The notes: generated by a model from the letters alone, not told the origin. 64,000 bases of DNA from Conchocele bisecta (GCA_029237695.1 CM055274.1:22929505-22993504); one strand, 5' to 3'; counted from the stretch's first letter, positions 20,703 to 33,570 are shown. Made by a program: numbers and translations.

Positions 20703-23700
20703 ATTATCATTATACAACAACAAAAAGCACATGTTTCCACAGTATTATCATTGTACAGCAACAAAAAGCACATGTTTACATAGTATTATCATTGTACAAC
20801 AACAAAAAGCACATGTTTCCACAGTATTATCATTGTACAACAACAAAAAGCACATGCTTCCACAGTAGTATCATTGTACAACAACAGAAAACACATGTTT
20901 CCACAGTAGTATCATTGTACAACAACAAAAAACACATGTTTCCACAGTATTATCATTGTACAACAACAAAAAGCACATGTTTCCATAGTATTATCATTGT
21001 ACAACAACAAAAAGCACATGTTTCCACAGTATTATCATTGTACAACAAAAAAAAAAGCACATGTTTTTCCCACAGTATATCCTTGTACAACAACAGAAAA
21101 CCAACAATGTTTCCACAGTAGTATCATTGTACAACAACAAAAAAACCATGTTTCCAACAGTATTATCATTGTACAACAACAAAAAGCACATGTTTCATAT
21201 AATTATCATTGTACAACAACAAAAAGCCTCATGTTTCCACATATTATCATGTACAACAAAAAAAACAAAAAAACATGTTTCCCCACAGTAGTATCATTGT
21301 ACAACAACAAAAAGCACATGTTTCCATAGTATTATAAATTGTACAAACAACAAAAAGCACATTTTCCCCATAGTATTAACATATACAACAACAAAAAGCA
21401 CATGTTTCCATAGTATTATCATTGTAAAACAACAAAAAACACATTGTTTCCAATAGTATTTCATTGTACAACACAAAAAGCACATGTTTCCACAGTATCA
21501 TTGTACAACAACAAAAACACAGTTTCCATAGTTTATTTATCATTACAACAACAAAAAAGCACAGTTTTTCCACAGTATTATCAATTGTACAACAACAAAA
21601 AACAAAAAACACAATGTTTTCCACAGTATATCATTGTACAACAACAAAAAGCACATGTTTCCATAGTATTTTATCATTGTACAACAAAAAAACAAAAAAA
21701 CACATGTTTCCATAGTATTATCATTGTCAACAACAAAAAAGCACATGTTTCCATATTAATTATAAATTGTACAACAACAAAAAGCACATCCATAGTTATT
21801 AATCAATGTAAAACAACAAAAAACACATGTTTCCATAGTATTATCTTGTACAACAACAAAAAGCACATGTCAATATATTATCATTGTACAACAACAAAAA
21901 AAACACATGTTTCCATAGTATTATCATTGTAAAAACAACAAAAAACCACATGTTTATAAAGTATTTAATCATTGTACAACAACAAAAAGCACATGTTTCC
22001 ATAGTATTATCATTGTACAACAACAAAAAACAAAAAGCACATGTTTCCATGGTATTATCTTGTACAACAACAAAAAAGCAACATGTTTCCATAGTATTAT
22101 CATGTACAAACAAAAAAACAAAAAACATTGTATCCCATAGTACATTGTACAACAAAAACAAAAAGCACATGTTTCCATAGTATTATCATTGTAAAACAAC
22201 AACAAAAAACACATGTTTCCATAGTATTATCATTGTAAAACAACAAAAAGCACAATGCCACATTGTTTCATAAAAAAGTTTTTATTATCATTGTACAACA
22301 ACAAAAAAACACTGTTTTCCATAGTATATCATTCCTTGTACACAACAAAAAGCACATGTTTCCATAGTAATTATCATTGTACAACAACAAAAATCACATG
22401 TTTCCATAGTATTATCATTGTACAACAACAAAAACAAAAAGCACATGTTTCCATAGTTTATTTACTTGTACAACAACAAAAAGCACATGTTTCCATAGTA
22501 TGTTATTATCATTGTATTTTTAAAACAACAACAAAAAGCACATGTTTCCATAGTATTATCATGTAAAACAACACAAAAAGCACATGTTTCCCATAGTATT
22601 ATCATTGTACAACAAAAAAAGCAAAAAACATGTTTCCCATAGTTTTACATTGTACAACAACAAAAAATCACATGTTTCCATAGTATTATCATTGAAAACA
22701 ACAAAAAGCCACATGTTTTCCATAGTATTTATCATTGTAAAAAACAAACAAAAAACAAAAACATGTTTTCCATAGTATTATCATTGTAACAACAAAAAAA
22801 GCACATGTTTCCATAATAGTATTATCATTGTTTACAACACAAAAATCACAAAAATGTTTCCATAGTATTAATTCATTGTACAACAACTAAAAAGCACATG
22901 TGTCCATTAGTTTATCATTTTGTACAACAACAAAAAGCACATTTTTCCAAAGTAATTATCATTGTAAAACAACAAAAAGCACTGTTTCCACAGTATTATC
23001 ATTGTACAACACAAAAAGCACATGTTTTTCCATAGTATTATCATTGTACAACAACAAAAAGCACCATGTTTTCCATAGTATACATTGTACAACAACAAAA
23101 AGCACATGTTTCCATAGTTTTTATGTTTTTCCATTAGTATTATCATTGCAAACAACCAAAACAAAAAGCACTTATGTTTCCACAGTATATCATTTTGTAC
23201 AACAAAAACAAAAAGCACATGTTTCCCATAGTATTATCATTGTAAAAACACAAAAAGCACATCCACATGTTTTCCAATTAGTTTTATTATCATTGTAAAA
23301 CAACAAAAAGCACATGTTTTCCATAGTATAATTCATTGTACAACAACAAAAAAATCACATGTTTTCCATAGTATTATCATTGTACAACAACAAAAAAGAC
23401 ATGTTTCACAGTTTATATACATTGTACAACAACAAAAAGCACATGTTTCCACAGTATTATCATTGTACACAACAAAAAGCACATGTTTCCACAGTTTATT
23501 TATCATTGTACAACAAGCACATGTTTTCCACAGTATTAATCATTGTACAACAATAAAAAGCTATACCACAGTAGTATCATTGTACAACAACCAAAAAAGC
23601 ACATGTTTCCCATAGTATTTATCATTGTAAAAACAACAAAAAGCACATGTTTCCATAGTAGTTTCCCACAGGTATATCATTGTAAACAACAAAAAACAAA

Positions 23701-26700
23701 AAGCACATGTTTCCATAGTAGTATCATTTGTACAACAACCAAAAAGCGCATGTTTCCATGTATTTATCATTGTAAAACAACAAAAAAAGCACATGTTTCC
23801 ATAGTATTATCATTGTAAAACAACAAAAAATGCACATGTTTCCACAGTATTATCATTGCACAAACAACAAAAAGCACATGTTTCCATAGTATTACATTGA
23901 ACAACAACAAAAAGCACATGTTTCCCCACAGTAAATTAACAATTGTCAAAAAACGAAAAAAAGCACATGTTTCCACAGTATTATCATTGTACAACAACAA
24001 AAAAGCACAATGTTTCCACAGTATGTTATCATTGTACAACAACAAAAAGCACATAATTTCCATAGTAAATTTATCATGAAAACAACAAAAAGCACATGTT
24101 TCCACCAGTATATCATTGCAAACAACAAAAAGCACAATGTTTCCACAGTATTATCATTGTACAACAACAAAAAAGCACATGTTTTCCATAGTATTATCAT
24201 TGTAAAAACAACAAAAAGCACATGTTTCCCATGTATTAATCAGTTGTTAAAACAACAAAAAGTCACCATGTTTTTCCACAGATTATCATTGCACAATAAA
24301 TAAAAAGCACATTGTTTCCATAGTATTATCATGTTACAACAAAACAAAAAAGCCTAATGTTTCCATTAGTATTTTCATTGTAAAAACAACAAAAAAACAA
24401 AAAGCACATGTTTCCATCAGTATTATCATTGTACAACAACAAAAGCACATGTTTCCCATAGTATTATCATTGTACAACACAAAAAAAGCGCATGTTTCCA
24501 TTAGTATTATATTGTTAAAAAAAAAAAGACATGTTTCCATAGTATTATCATTGTTAAAACAAACAAAAGACATGTTTCCACAGTATATTCATTGACAACA
24601 ACAAAAAAGCACATGTTTCCATAGTATTATCATTGTACAACAAAAAGCACATGTTTCCACAGTATTATCATTGTAAAACAACAACAAAAAAGCACATGTT
24701 TCCACAGTATTATATTGTACAACAATAAAAAAAGCACATGTTTGTATTATTTTCATTTGACAACAAAACAAAAAAGACATCCATAGTCTTATCATTGTAC
24801 AACACAAAAAGCACATGTTTCCATTAGTATTATCATTGTAAACAACAAAAAAGCAAAAACATTGCTTTCAGTATTTCCATTTGTAAAACAACTAAAAAGC
24901 ACATGTTTCCACAGTATTTATCATTGTACAACAACAAAAAAGCACATGTTTCCATAGTATATCATTGTACACAACAAAAAGCACATGTTTCCATGTATTT
25001 ATTCAATTGTTAAAAACAAACAAAAAGCATATGTTTCCACGTATTATCATTGTAAAACAACAACAAAAGCACATGTTTCCACTAGTATTATTCATTGTAC
25101 AACAAAAAACAAAAAGCATGTTTCCATAGTATTTATCATTGAATAACAACAAAAAGCATGTTTATTAGTATTATCATTGTAAAAACAACAAAAAGCACAT
25201 GTTTCCATGTATTATCATTGCTTTAAACAACAAAAACAAAAACAATGTTTCCTTAGTTATCATTGTAAAACAACAACAAAAAGCATGTTTCCCATTGTTT
25301 TTATTGTCACAAACAAAAAGCACATGTTTCCATTAGTATTATTGTACAACAACAAAAAAGACATTTATCCATCAGTTTCAAAGTATTATCAGTGCACAAC
25401 AACAAAAAAGCACATGTTTCCACCAGTATTATCATTGTACAACAACAAAAAGCACATATTTCCATAGTATATCATTGTAAAACAACGAAAAAAGCACATG
25501 TATTCCACAGTATTATCATTCCACAACAACAAAAAAACAAAAATGTTTCTTTAGTAATTATCATTTGTACAAACAACAAAAAGCACATGTTTCCATTAGT
25601 CATTGTTAAAACAAACAACCAAAAAAGCACATGTTTCCATAGTATTATCATTGTAAACAACAAAAGCACATTCATGTTTTCATAGTATTATCATTGGTTA
25701 TTCAACAAAAAACAAATAAAAAAGCACAGTCTTAAGTATTATCATTGTAAAACAACAATAAAAAGCACATGTTTCCATAGTATTATCATTATAAACAACA
25801 AAAGCACATCAATTAGTATTATCATTGTAAAACACAAAAACAAAAAACAATGTTTCCATAGTATTATCATTGTTACAACAAAAACCAAACTGTTTTCTTA
25901 GTATTACATTGTACAACAACTAAAAAGCACATGTTTCCATGTTTATCATTGTAAAACAACAAAAAGCACATGCATTTGTTTTACAATATTTTATCATTTG
26001 TACAATTGTTTATCATTGCACAAAACAAAAAAACAAAAAGCATGTTTCCATAGTATTATCATTGTAAAACAACAAAAAGCACATGTTTCCATTAGTATTA
26101 TCATTGTAAAACAACAAAAAGCACATGTTTCCATAGTATTATCATTGTAAAACAACGAAAAGCACATGTTTACATAGTATTATCATTGTACAACGTATTA
26201 TCATTGTACACATTTTATCATTGCACAACAACAAAAATGCACATGTTTCCATAGTTTTATTTTCATTGTAAACAACAACAAAAAGCACATGTTTCCATAG
26301 TATTATCATTGTAAAACAACAAAAAGCACATGTTTCCATAGTATTATCATTGTAAAACAACAAAAAGCACATGTTTCCATAGTATTATCATTGTACAAAC
26401 GTAATATCATTGTTTTACAAACGTATTTTATCATTGCACAACAAAACAAAAAAGACATGTTTCCTTAGTATTATCATTGTAAAACAAAAACAAAAAGCAC
26501 ATTGTTTCAAATAGTATTATCATTTGTAAAAAAAACAACAAAAAAGCACATGTTCCATAGTATTATCATTGTACAAAACAAAAAGCACATGTTTCATAGT
26601 ATTATCATTGTAAAACAACAAAAAAGCACAATGTTTCCATAGTATTATCATTGTACAACAACAAAAAGACATGTTTTCCTTAGTATTCCATTGTACAACG

Positions 26701-29700
26701 TATTATCATTGTACAAGTATTATCATTGCACAACAACAAAAGAGCACCTTGTTTCCATATATTTATCATTGTAAAACAACAAAAAGCACTTGATTTCCAT
26801 AGTATTATAATTGACAACAACAAAATGCACTGTTTCCCATAGTATTATCATTGTACCACAACAAAAAGCACATGTTTCCTAGTATTATCATTGTAAAACA
26901 ACAAAAAAGCACATGTTTTTCCATAGTATTATCATTGTTTAAAACAACACCAAATCACATGTTTCCATAGTATTATCATTGTACAACAAAAAAAGCACAT
27001 GTTTCCATAGTATTATCATTGTACAACAACAAAAATCACATGTTTCCATAGTATTATCATTGTACAACAACAAAAAGCACATGTTTCCATAGTATATATT
27101 CATTTATTATAACAACAAAAAGCACAGTTTCCATAGTATTATCATTGTTCAACAACAAAAGCACATGGTTTCCACAGTATTATCATTGTACAACAACAAA
27201 AAGCACATGTTTCCACAGTATTATCATTGTAAAACAACAAAAAGCACATGTTTCCACAGTATTATCATTGTACAACAATAAAAAGCACATGTTTCCACAG
27301 TAGTATCATTGTACAACAACAAAAAGCACATGTTTCCATAGTATTATCATTGTAAAACAACAAAAAGCACATGTTTCCATAGTATGTTTCCACAGTATTA
27401 TCATTGTACAACAACAAAAAGCACATGTTTCCACAGTAGTATCATTGTACAACAACAAAAAGCGCATGTTTCCATAGTATTATCATTGTAAAACAACAAA
27501 AAGCACATGTTTCCATAGTATTATCATTGTAAAACAACAAAAAGCACATGTTTCCACAGTATTATCATTGCACAACAACAAAAAGCACATGTTTCCATAG
27601 TATTATCATTGTACAACAACAAAAAGCACATGTTTCCACAGTATTATCATTGTACAACAACAAAAAGCACATGTTTCCACAGTATTATCATTGTACAACA
27701 ACAAAAAGCACATTTTTCCACAGTTTCCATAGTATTATCATTGCACAACAACAAAAAGCACATGTTTCCACAGTATTATCATTGTACAACAACAAAAAGC
27801 ACATATTTCCATAGTATTATCATTGTAAAACAACAAAAAGCACATGTTTCCACAGTATTATCATTGCACAACAACAAAAAGCACATGTTTCCACAGTATT
27901 ATCATTGTACAACAACAAAAAGCACATGTTTCCATAGTATTATCATTGTACAACAACAAAAAGCACATGTTTCCATAGTATTATCATTGTAAAACAACAA
28001 AAAGCACATGTTTCCACAGTATTATCATTGCACAACAACAAAAAGCACATGTTTCCACAGTATTATCATTGTACAACAACAAAAAGCACATGTTTCCATA
28101 GTATTATCATAGTATAACAACAACAAAGCACATGTTTCTATAGTATTATCATTGTAAAACAACAAAAAGCACATGTTTCCATAGTATTATCATTGCACAA
28201 CAACAAAAATCACATGTTTCCTTAGTATTATCATTGTACAACAACAAAAAGCACATCATGATATAGTATTCATTGTAAAACAACAAAAAGCACATGTTTC
28301 CATAGTATTATCATTGTAAAACAACGAAAAGCACATGTTTACATAGTATTATCATTGTACAACGTATTATCATTGTACAACGTATTATCATTGCACAACA
28401 ACAAAAAGCACATGTTTCCATAGTATTATCATTGTACAACAACAAAAAGCACATGTTTCCATAGTATTATCATTGTAAAACAACGAAAAGCACATGTTTA
28501 CATAGTATTATCATTGTACAACGTATTATCATTGCACAACAACAAAAAACACATGTTTCCATAGTATTATCATTGTACAACAACAAAAAGCACATGTTTC
28601 CTAGTTTATTCATTGTAAAACAACAAAAAGCACATGTTTCCATAGTATTATCATTGTAAAACAACGAAAAGCACATGTTTACATAGTATTATCATTGTAC
28701 AACGTATTATCATTGTACAACGTATTATCATTGCACAACAACAAAAAGCACATGTTTCCATAGTATTATCATTGTACAAACAACAAAAAGCACATGTTTC
28801 CATAGTATTATCATTGTACAACAACAAAAAGCACATGTTTCCATAGTATTATCATTGTAAAACAACAAAAAGCACATGTTTCCATAGTATTATCATTGTA
28901 AAAACAAAAAAAAAAGCACATGTTTCCATAGTATTATCATTGTAACAACAAAAAGCACATGTTTTCCAGTATATCATTGTAAAACAACGTATTACTCATT
29001 GTTTCATGTATTATCATTGCACAACAACAAAAAGCACATGTTTCCATAGTATTATCATTGTACAACAACAAAAAGCACATGTTTCCATAGTATTATCATT
29101 GTAAAACAACAAAAAGCACATGTTTCCATAGTATTATCATTGTACAACGTAACAACATGCACACGTCCATAGTATTTATCATTGTACAACAACAAAAAAG
29201 CACATGTTTCCATAGTATTATCATTGTACAACAACAGCACATTGTTTTCCATAGTATTATCATTGTAAAACAACGAAAAGCACATGTTTACATAGTATTA
29301 TCATTGTACAACGTATTATCATTGTACAATGTATTATCATTGAAAAAACAACAAGCACATGTTTCATGTATTATCATGTTTACCATAGTACATGTTTTCC
29401 ATAGTATTACATTGTAAAACAACAACAAAAAGCACATGTTTCCTATATCATTTGTTAAAACAACAAAAAGCACATGTTTACATGTATTATGTACAACGAT
29501 ACATTTATCAGTATTATCATTGTAAAACAACAAAAAGCAAAAAGCACATGTTTTACATAGTATTTATCATTGTACAACGAAAAGCACATGTTTCCATAGT
29601 TATCATTGTAAAACAACAAAAAGCACATGTTTTCCATAGTATTATCATTGTACAACAACACAGTTTCACATGTTTAAACATAGTATTATCATTGTCAACA

Positions 29701-30071
29701 ACAAAAAGCAATGTTTCCATAGTATTACACATCATTGTCAATACAAAAAACAAGCACATTTTCCATATATTATCATTGTAAAACAACAAAAAAAGCACTG
29801 TCCTATATTATCATTGTACAACACAAAAAAGTATATTCATTGTACAACGTATTTATCATTGTAAAACAACAAAAACAAAAAACACCATGATTTCACAGTA
29901 TTATCATTGTACAACAACAAAAAACACATGTTTCCACAGTATTATCATTGTACAACAACAAAAAGCACATGTTTCCACAGTATTATCATTGTACAACAAC
30001 AAAAAGCACATGTTTCCATAGTATTATCATTGTACAACAACAAAAAGCACATGTTTCCATAGTATTATCAT
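20703..30071 (+). repeat. 9.4-kb minisatellite, 41-bp unit (~225 copies)
   Basis: Unit: TACAACAACAAAAAGCACAT followed by GTTTCCA(C/T)AGTATTATCATTG. Copies at 20703-21050 and 27150-28100 are nearly identical. Copies from about 21060 to 27100 and 28900-29880 vary in length by small insertions and deletions. Short truncated units (GTACAACGTATTATCATTG) mark sub-arrays near 26190, 28370, 28700 and 29310. Because 41 is not a multiple of 3, open frames are chance products cycling through three frames. It fills most of the last B4GALT intron. Confidence 0.98.
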
Positions 30072-30099
30072 TTCACGTCTTCCTACGGAGCCCCGTTAT

Positions 30100-30370
30100 C
30101 CCACGGAATAACAATTCGGTCCCTCAATTTAACCATTCGTTCCCTCGAATGACCAATTCGTTCCCACGATATAACAATTCGTTCCTACGATATAACAATT
30201 CGTTCCCACGAAATGGCAATTCGTTCCCTCAATTTAACAATTCGTTCCCTGGAATTAACAATTCCTTCCCACGATATAACAATTCGTTCCCACGAACGAA
30301 TTGTTAATTCGTAGGAACAAAGTGTTAAATTGAAGGAACGCATTGTTATTTTGTGGGAACGAATTAATAA
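30100..30370. repeat. Second minisatellite, ~20-bp unit, with an inverted tail
   Basis: Units of the type AACAATTCGTTCCCACGATA about 9 times, then inverted units (GAACGAATTGTTAATTCGTA, GGAACAAAGTGTTAAATTGA) from about 30292. The array folds on itself. Confidence 0.85.
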
Positions 30371-30444
30371 AAAATTACAGATGAACGTATTTTACAATAT
30401 AAATGGTACGATTGATTTATACAAATTAAAATGTATCAGTTCTG

Positions 30445-31076
30445 AATGGAAGCGTCCTTGTTCCAATGCTAAAATATATTTGTCTCCTAATTAGGAGTTA
30501 GTATATCATAATTAGAACTTACTATCTCCTAATTAGGAGTTAGTATCTCCTAATCAGTAGTTAGTATCTCCTAATTAGGAGATAAAACATATTTAGCATT
30601 GACACAGATAGCAAGTCCGAAATAGGAGATAGTAATTCCCAATTAGGAGATACTAACTCCTAATTAATATATACTAACTCTTAATTTGGCGATAATAAGT
30701 CCAATTATGAGATAGTAATTCCTAATTAGGAGATAATAACTCCTAATTAAGGATAATAACTCATAATTAAGATGTAGTAACTCCTAATTAGGAGATACTA
30801 AGTCCTAATTAGGAGATACTAAGTTCTAATTAGGATATATTAATTCCTAAATAGGAGATATTACCTCCTAATTGGGATTTAGTAAGTCCTAATTAGTAGA
30901 TAATAACTCCTAATTAGGAGATACTAACTCCTAATTAGGAGATACTAAGTCATAATTAGGTGATAGTAAGTCCTAATTAGAAGATACTATTAGGAGATAC
31001 TATCTCCTAATTTGGAGTTAGTATCTCCTAATTAGGAGATACAATATTTTAGCATTGGCACCAGGACGCTTCCATA
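30445..31076. mobile_element. TIR element carrying a TAATTA palindrome array, copy 2
   Basis: 632 bp. TIRs AATGGAAGCGTCCTTGTTCC / TGCCAATGCTAAAAT on the left and the complement ending GCTTCCATA on the right. A 6-bp direct repeat GTTCTG flanks it (30439-30444, 31077-31082). Interior about 26 TAATTA-type units, with an internal TIR-like piece TTTAGCATTGACACAGATAG at about 30595. Confidence 0.88.
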
Positions 31077-31117
31077 GTTCTGTAATTTATTGTACGTGCA
31101 GTGAAAAAACACATATT

Positions 31118-31545
31118 GGAGCGACGGCGTAAATTAACGGTAGGGGTTCCTCCTTATAGGAATCACGATTTGCCTGATTTGGCCCTCAGGTAAGTTTTTA
31201 TCTTTGGCTCTTTTGTTACCTAGGAGTTGAATTGGGTTATTGCCCATTATAAAAGTAGTAAGATTATTACTGATCCTACTGCTTTTGGGAGGGGGCCAAG
31301 TGATTCTAGTGTGGCGAGGACCTGGCATCAGATCAGGGTTATTCTGATTTCAGGGCTGAATATATAGTTTTTTTATTGTAAATATTCAGTTCTGATTTTA
31401 GGACTTTCTCCCCATTTGTACATGTACTTTAACATGTACGTACATGTACTTGTACAGGTAATATATGGGATTTAATACTAAACCCATTGACCCGGCCTTA
31501 AATGACCTTAGCTGTTGATAGGCCGTTAAACATCTGAAATACAGT
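31118..31545 (-). repeat. Dispersed ACGGCCTATCAACAGC repeat, minus copy
   Basis: Reverse complement of the family at 46677-46925, 49935-50245 and 50394-50790; shared blocks GGCAATAACCCAATTCAACT, CCAGAATCACTTGGCCCC, AGGTCCTCGCCACAC and ACGGCCTATCAACAGC. SINE-like in size and dispersal, but I find no clear tRNA head. Confidence 0.65.
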
Positions 31546-31580
31546 TACTTTAAACCCTAATTTTAGTATACACGTACAAT

Positions 31581-31892
31581 CATGGGCGTCGTCAGGGGGG
31601 GGGGGGGGGTGGGGGTCAGGGGGTTCGTACGAACCCTCACGTTTTTAGCAAGCATACATTTAATTTCTTTTACTAAAAATGGCAAAAATAGAAAATTATT
31701 TGTGCTCATATCTCGATTTGTGAGTGAGTCTTGTACAAGTTAAATTAAGAATAATCGAATAGTTGAATGACTGTTGTTTCTATATTGTGCTGTATAAGTA
31801 TGCTGCTTTTTCGACCCCCCCTCTCCCCTCCCCCCCCTCCCCCCAAACCCCCCCCCCCCCCCCCCCCCCCCCCCTGACAAGCCCCATTCATG
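31581..31892. repeat. G-run/C-run inverted element before the last exon
   Basis: ATGGGCGTCGTCAGGGGG at 31583 pairs with CCCCCTGACAAGCCCCAT ending 31889. Arms include G13+ (31595-31607) and C26 (31847-31874). Ends 23 bp before the acceptor AG. Confidence 0.75.
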
Positions 31893-31914
31893 TGTATTTA
31901 CATTTCATTTGCAG

Positions 31915-32059
31915 GTTTAACCTGCTGCGTGGAGCCAAAGCGCGGCAGTATGCTGACGGTTTAAATAGTATGCAATACAAACTGTTAAGCATAGACCGTA
32001 TGCCAAGTTACACACGGATACTTGTCACCTTCAACATAACCAGTTTACCGAAGCACTAA
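31915..32059 (+). CDS. B4GALT: B4GALT terminal exon and stop codon
   Basis: Acceptor TTTCATTTGCAG at 31914. The exon completes the split Arg and encodes FNLLRGAKARQYADGLNSMQ, YKLLSIDRMPSYTRILVTFN, ITSLPKH and a TAA stop at 32057-32059. This aligns with the family C-terminus (R..A......DGLNSL.Y.VL...R.PLYT.I.V.). NIT is a possible N-glycosylation site. Upstream there is a poly-C tract (about 31847-31874), so the branch point must lie in the short segment 31875-31914. A tRNA-derived SINE-like sequence starts about 27 bp after the stop, so the 3' UTR is probably repeat-derived. No polyadenylation site can be assigned with confidence. Confidence 0.94.
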
Positions 32060-32085
32060 AGGCTGGAGGAAGCAACCTCTTCATC

Positions 32086-32388
32086 AGAGCAGACCGTGGC
32101 CGAGGGGTAACACCGTCGGACTGCCACCCTGGCGACCCGGATTCGATTCATGGTTCAATTTCATGGCATCAGTATTGCTGACATACTTTGTATTTTCGGA
32201 TGGGGACTTTAAAAGGCAGTCCCGTGTATCAGATTTAAAGGAGAGTCCGGGCACTCGTTAAAGAACCAGAGGGGACTATTCTAATAAGAGATAGGCCCCC
32301 TGTGGCCGGTTTTCTCAGTATTCACCTCCTTCCTTTCTCCCTTCCTTGGGAGAAACATCAAGGTCATCGAACCAGTGCCGTCGTTAAA
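32086..32388 (+). repeat. tRNA-derived SINE-like sequence in probable 3' UTR
   Basis: GACCGTGGCCGAGGGGTAAC resembles a Leu/Ser tRNA A box (TGGCCGAGNGGT), and GACCCGGATTCGATTC about 45 nt later resembles a B box. The body follows to about 32388, where a TTAA MITE starts. It begins 27 bp after the B4GALT stop codon. Confidence 0.6.
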
Positions 32389-32835
32389 GGTACATGCCCA
32401 CTCAGTAGGCACAAACTATTCTGGCAAAATAAACATGCATTCACCATTACCCCACGTATTGATTGGCATTAGTATTACTGATATCAGGGGCGATAACCGT
32501 GTTTCCTTAAAATGTTAACGGACATCACTATTTATTCTCTGTATTTATTTTTGGATGTGCAAGGATCATACTTTATAATCTGTCGAAAATATTATTTTTG
32601 CAGGTGACGCATTTAATTAGTATAAATAATTTAAAAAACATCACGCCTCATTTGCATATGAAAATAGCCTGATACCACCGCGCGTCACTATCAGTAAAAT
32701 AAACATTACTAAATTATTATATTTGTATAGCGGGCACTCGTAATTTTTAGAACTGGTGGAATAATGACACAATTATACACTTATTTAATTCCTATAAAGA
32801 ACATGTTGTGCCTACTGAGTGCGCATGCACCTTTC
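32384..32835 (-). mobile_element. TTAA-flanked MITE family, copy 4 (inverted)
   Basis: TTAAAGGTACATGCCCACTC at left, GAGTGCGCATGCACCTTT at right. The interior is the reverse complement of copy 1 (GATATCAGGGGCGATAACCG, TTTGCATATGAAAATAGCCT). No coding frame. Confidence 0.8.
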
Positions 32836-33084
32836 GATACAAGCATTTACATTTACATCTCTTTTCTAACACAGGCTAGTATCGCTTGAAAGTAAGTAGC
32901 ATGATGGGCTGAGCACAGCTGTTGCACAGCTGTTGCTCAATTGTTGCACAGTTGTTGCGCGGCAAACCGAACTGCTCGATTGCGAGTTGATATTTCCAAT
33001 AGATAATCAGAAACGTTGACATCTTGGCAATATTAATGCACACGGTAATGAGCCTTTTGTGACATGTTTTGTTTCACAGGTGAT

Positions 33085-33519
33085 ATAGAGAATAGTAGGT
33101 TCGTGCCGTGAATGGGAAAATATATCCGGCAAGGCTGAAGAATTTATTTATTTCTCATCAGAAGTACATGTTGTGACCACTCATTTGAACCGTCTCGCCG
33201 AGGCGGTTCAAATGAGTGGTCACAACATATGCTTTGGTTCAGAAATAAGGAAAATAGATAGAGAATAGTAGGTTAGTGCCGTTAATGGGAAAAATATCTG
33301 GCAAGGCTCAGGAAACGGGATGGGCGAGGCTCTGCCGAGCACATCCCGTTTCCGTGCCGCGCCAGATATTTTTTCCCATTCACGGCACTAACCTACTATT
33401 CTATTTATCCAGTCAACACCTACAAATGGCTGTACAATGCAAAAATTGTGTTGACTGGATATCAAAAATGTTTCACGGCACCGTGTTTCACGGCACATAC
33501 GCACTGCGTTGACGGGATA
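33085..33519 (-). mobile_element. Composite double-hairpin element, copy C (inverted)
   Basis: Module order is the reverse of copies A and B. Palindromes at about 33167-33233 and 33260-33402; ends GCACTGCGTTGACGGGATA. Confidence 0.85.
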
Positions 33520-33570
33520 AATCTATTTCACGGCATAATATGTCATCATGTGACGTATAGTCGTACATCA

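Larger units (their letters stand above)
1..32059 (+). other. B4GALT: Beta-1,4-galactosyltransferase gene span (5' incomplete)
   Basis: Six exons assemble into one GT7-family open frame ending in TAA at 32057-32059. All introns are GT-AG and the phases agree at every junction: exon 164|7358 phase 1, 7587|8395 phase 0, 8582|15341 phase 2, 15463|18288 phase 2, 18389|31915 phase 2. Intron lengths are 7193, 807, 6758, 2824 and 13525 bp. Internal exon lengths are 230, 188, 123 and 102 bp. The joined product in the window is about 316 residues. It lacks the N-terminal cytoplasmic tail and signal anchor, which must lie upstream. Proteins of this family are Golgi type II membrane enzymes that transfer Gal (or GalNAc in some invertebrate members) from the UDP-sugar to terminal GlcNAc. 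No promoter is in the window. Confidence 0.93.

Noticed and set aside
20792..21121. Open frames of 60-160 codons on both strands through 20.7-30 kb, rich in Lys/Asn/His or Phe/Cys
   Set aside because: They are translations of the 41-bp tandem unit, which visits all three frames, and they appear on both strands.
20703..30071. CRISPR-like regular repeats
   Set aside because: Units are contiguous with no unique spacers, and the genome is clearly eukaryotic.
31134..31328. 64-codon minus-strand frame MPGPRHTRITWPPP...
   Set aside because: It lies within the dispersed ACGGCCTATCAACAGC family; other copies break the frame.
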